From contig JACQWU010000291.1 of NCBI GenBank assembly GCA_016209155.1, positions 1 to 7,185 of the forward strand: DNA of 7,185 bases, read 5' to 3'. Below the pieces are notes generated by a model. It worked only from the letters and a program-made list of their open reading frames with translations. It made no database searches and had not been told where the DNA came from. Position numbers and translations under genes: made by a program. How positions within the stretch are numbered: position 1 is the stretch's first letter; the number at the start of each line of letters is the position of its first letter. Shown in pieces: positions 6,185 to 7,185 of this stretch. Source of the DNA: Candidatus Desantisiibacteriota bacterium (GTDB lineage Bacteria; JACRDZ01).

Positions 6185-6484
6185 ATGAACAATATTGATA
6201 TTAAAAAAATTATTGCTCCTTGTCTCTGGAGTGCTTCGCTCGAGGATATTGATATTAATTTAGATAAATTTCTTATTATTGAACGAATACTTGAACATGG
6301 GGGAGATAAACAAATCAGCTTTCTTTTTAATATATATATAAAAGAAGATATAATTCAAGTAATAAAGGAAAGCTCATATTTAAACGCAAAAACCGTAAAT
6401 TACTGGTGTTGTTTTTTTGATATAAAAAAAGGGGATACAAGATGTTATACAAAGCCATCTCTCCATCTCTGGCCGGCATCCTGA
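6185..6484 (+). CDS. DUF6922-like small protein, putative antitoxin partner of AbiEii
   Basis: A 99-residue cytoplasmic protein. CLWS (13-16), IDINLDKFLIIERILEHGG (22-40) and the segment ending NAKTVNYWCCFFDIKKGD (67-84) match my memory of the DUF6922 pattern: a W near residue 15, an IIeRvLeyGd core, and an aromatic W at the end. Proteins of this kind often sit just upstream of AbiEii-type nucleotidyltransferase genes. No DNA-binding or enzymatic motif is obvious, so a regulatory or antitoxin role is inferred from position only. It does not resemble the winged-helix AbiEi antitoxin. The start is supported by AGGAG at 6171-6175 and the promoter at 6131-6159. Its last 43 bases overlap the next gene in another frame, and its final 15 or so residues (RCYTKPSLHLWPAS) look unconserved. 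Confidence 0.7.
   Translation: MNNIDIKKIIAPCLWSASLEDIDINLDKFLIIERILEHGGDKQISFLFNIYIKEDIIQVIKESSYLNAKTVNYWCCFFDIKKGDTRCYTKPSLHLWPAS
6424..6430 (+). other. In-phase A AAA AAA slippery heptamer
   Basis: The run of seven A residues is phased as ATA AAA AAA GGG in the DUF6922-like frame, which is the X XXY YYZ arrangement used for -1 frameshifting. A -1 slip leads directly into the AbiEii frame (AGG GGA TAC AAG ATG), with no stop before its ATG at 6442. It is preceded by seven T residues (6412-6418), so a weak T7-GATAT-A7 hairpin is also possible. No strong downstream stimulatory hairpin is visible, and A runs are common in this AT-rich sequence. Confidence 0.3.
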
Positions 6485-7095
6485 AAGAAATAAATACATT
6501 TCAATTACCCCAGGGAACATATTTAGCAGGCGGTACTGCTTTAGCTATATATTTAAATCATAGAATATCTGTTGATATTGATTTATTTACGGAAAATGAA
6601 TTTTACAATCAACCCATATTATCTATTCTGAGTCAAAAATTTAAAACGGTTGTAACAAATGCTTATGAAAAAAATACTTTAATAGCAGAAATAGATAATA
6701 TCAAATTCAGTTTGTTTAAATATCCCTATCCGCTTCTTGAACCATTATTTTATGTTTCGGATTTTAATATATATTTAGCTTCTATTATTGATATCGCTGC
6801 TATGAAAATAGTTGCGATTGGGCAAAGAGGTACAGCAAAGGATTTTGTTGATTTAAAGGCAATTATATCAACCCGCAATTTTTCACTGGAATATCTAATA
6901 ATGCAAGTTCAAAAAAAATATAAAGTAAGTGAAGAATATAACTATCAAATAAAAAAAAGTCTGGTATTTTTTGATGACGCAAAAAAAAGCTTAGGTGAAG
7001 TTACTTTGTTTGAAAATAATGAATTTAACAGAATAAAAATAGAAGAATGGGAGAAAACAGAAAAATTTTTTAAAAAATTAATATTCAACAAATAA
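6442..7095 (+). CDS. AbiEii/AbiGii-type nucleotidyltransferase, putative toxin
   Basis: A 217-residue protein of the DNA polymerase beta-like nucleotidyltransferase superfamily, AbiEii (PF08843/DUF1814) type. YLAGGTALAIYL (27-38) followed by RISVDIDLFT (41-50) gives the GG...DxD metal and nucleotide site, with Asp45 and Asp47. DIAAMKIVAIGQRGTAKDFVDL (117-138, only key residues quoted further: Lys122, Lys133, Asp134, Asp137) is the second conserved block. The known AbiEii toxin transfers nucleotides, and relatives modify tRNA; the same activity here is inferred. The rest is a helical, lysine-rich C-terminal region. At 217 residues it is shorter than AbiEii proteins of about 300, but within the range of the small COG2253 relatives. 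GGGG at 6431-6434 lies 7 bases before the ATG. The start overlaps the previous gene by 43 bases, so translation is probably coupled. A housekeeping or non-toxic role cannot be excluded. Confidence 0.85.
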   Translation: MLYKAISPSLAGILKEINTFQLPQGTYLAGGTALAIYLNHRISVDIDLFTENEFYNQPILSILSQKFKTVVTNAYEKNTLIAEIDNIKFSLFKYPYPLLEPLFYVSDFNIYLASIIDIAAMKIVAIGQRGTAKDFVDLKAIISTRNFSLEYLIMQVQKKYKVSEEYNYQIKKSLVFFDDAKKSLGEVTLFENNEFNRIKIEEWEKTEKFFKKLIFNK

Positions 7096-7122
7096 TTTTT
7101 TTATCTGGATGTTCCATTAATA

Positions 7123-7143
7123 CCCTGCCTTTCTAAGGCAGGG
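7123..7143. repeat. Perfect GC-rich hairpin, possible IS200/IS605-like end or 3' stem
   Basis: CCCTGCCTT (7123-7131) and AAGGCAGGG (7135-7143) form a perfect 9-bp stem with loop TCT, 27 bases after the AbiEii stop. No T tract follows on either strand, so a classic intrinsic terminator is unlikely. It shares no arm sequence with the repeat at 3-29 beyond general GC content. A compact subterminal hairpin next to GGGATGAATTGG recalls ends of IS200/IS605 family elements, but no transposase is in view, and this is only a resemblance. The last 42 bases of the window are AT-rich with nothing recognisable. Confidence 0.5.
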
Positions 7144-7185
7144 ATGAATTGGCACAAAAATAAATAATAAAGAATTCCTATCAGA

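Noticed and set aside
6435-6444. ATACAAGATG shared with 5141-5150 at the edge of the palindromic element
   Set aside because: Only ten bases match, with no flanking similarity or hairpin at 6435, so chance is sufficient.

Overview
The window reads as a low-GC bacterial chromosome fragment. It moves from a purine biosynthesis operon, through a surface-polysaccharide pair, to a compact defence-type module. The PurL is of intermediate size with a PurS-like N-terminus, and PurQ is a separate protein. This layout is familiar from groups such as Deltaproteobacteria, Planctomycetes and Omnitrophica-like candidate phyla. Short palindromic repeats are scattered between the genes, which would suit an uncultured environmental lineage, but the lineage is an inference and no rRNA is present to fix it.

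Layout. Bases 1-30 carry one copy of a short GC-rich palindromic repeat. Bases 39-299 (minus strand) encode a small, probably secreted protein of unknown family. A divergent intergenic region (300-437) holds a plausible promoter in each direction. Bases 438-3305 encode PurL (FGAM synthase) with two PurS-like units at the N-terminus. Nine bases later an open reading frame (3315-5117) starts as PurQ, loses the family homology just before the glutaminase His-Glu pair should appear, and continues in frame into a complete GT4 glycosyltransferase. The end of that frame carries a second palindromic element (5112-5146), flanked by a 37-bp direct repeat of the last glycosyltransferase codons. A zinc-ribbon SAM methyltransferase (5203-6105) follows in the same direction. 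After a well-formed promoter (6131-6159) come two overlapping genes: a DUF6922-like small protein (6185-6484) and an AbiEii-type nucleotidyltransferase (6442-7095). The window ends with a perfect GC-rich hairpin (7123-7143).

How the genes fit together. PurL and PurQ would form the enzyme for step 4 of purine synthesis, but the PurQ seen here lacks the part carrying two of its three catalytic residues. Either this locus has rearranged, or the assembly has joined two loci. The glycosyltransferase and methyltransferase look like a pair from a polysaccharide or glycan-modification cluster. The last two genes look like a toxin-antitoxin or abortive-infection type unit with its own promoter.

The points most worth following up are the PurQ-glycosyltransferase fusion, the palindromic element with its unusually long flanking duplication, and an in-phase A7 slippery site just before the AbiEii start codon.
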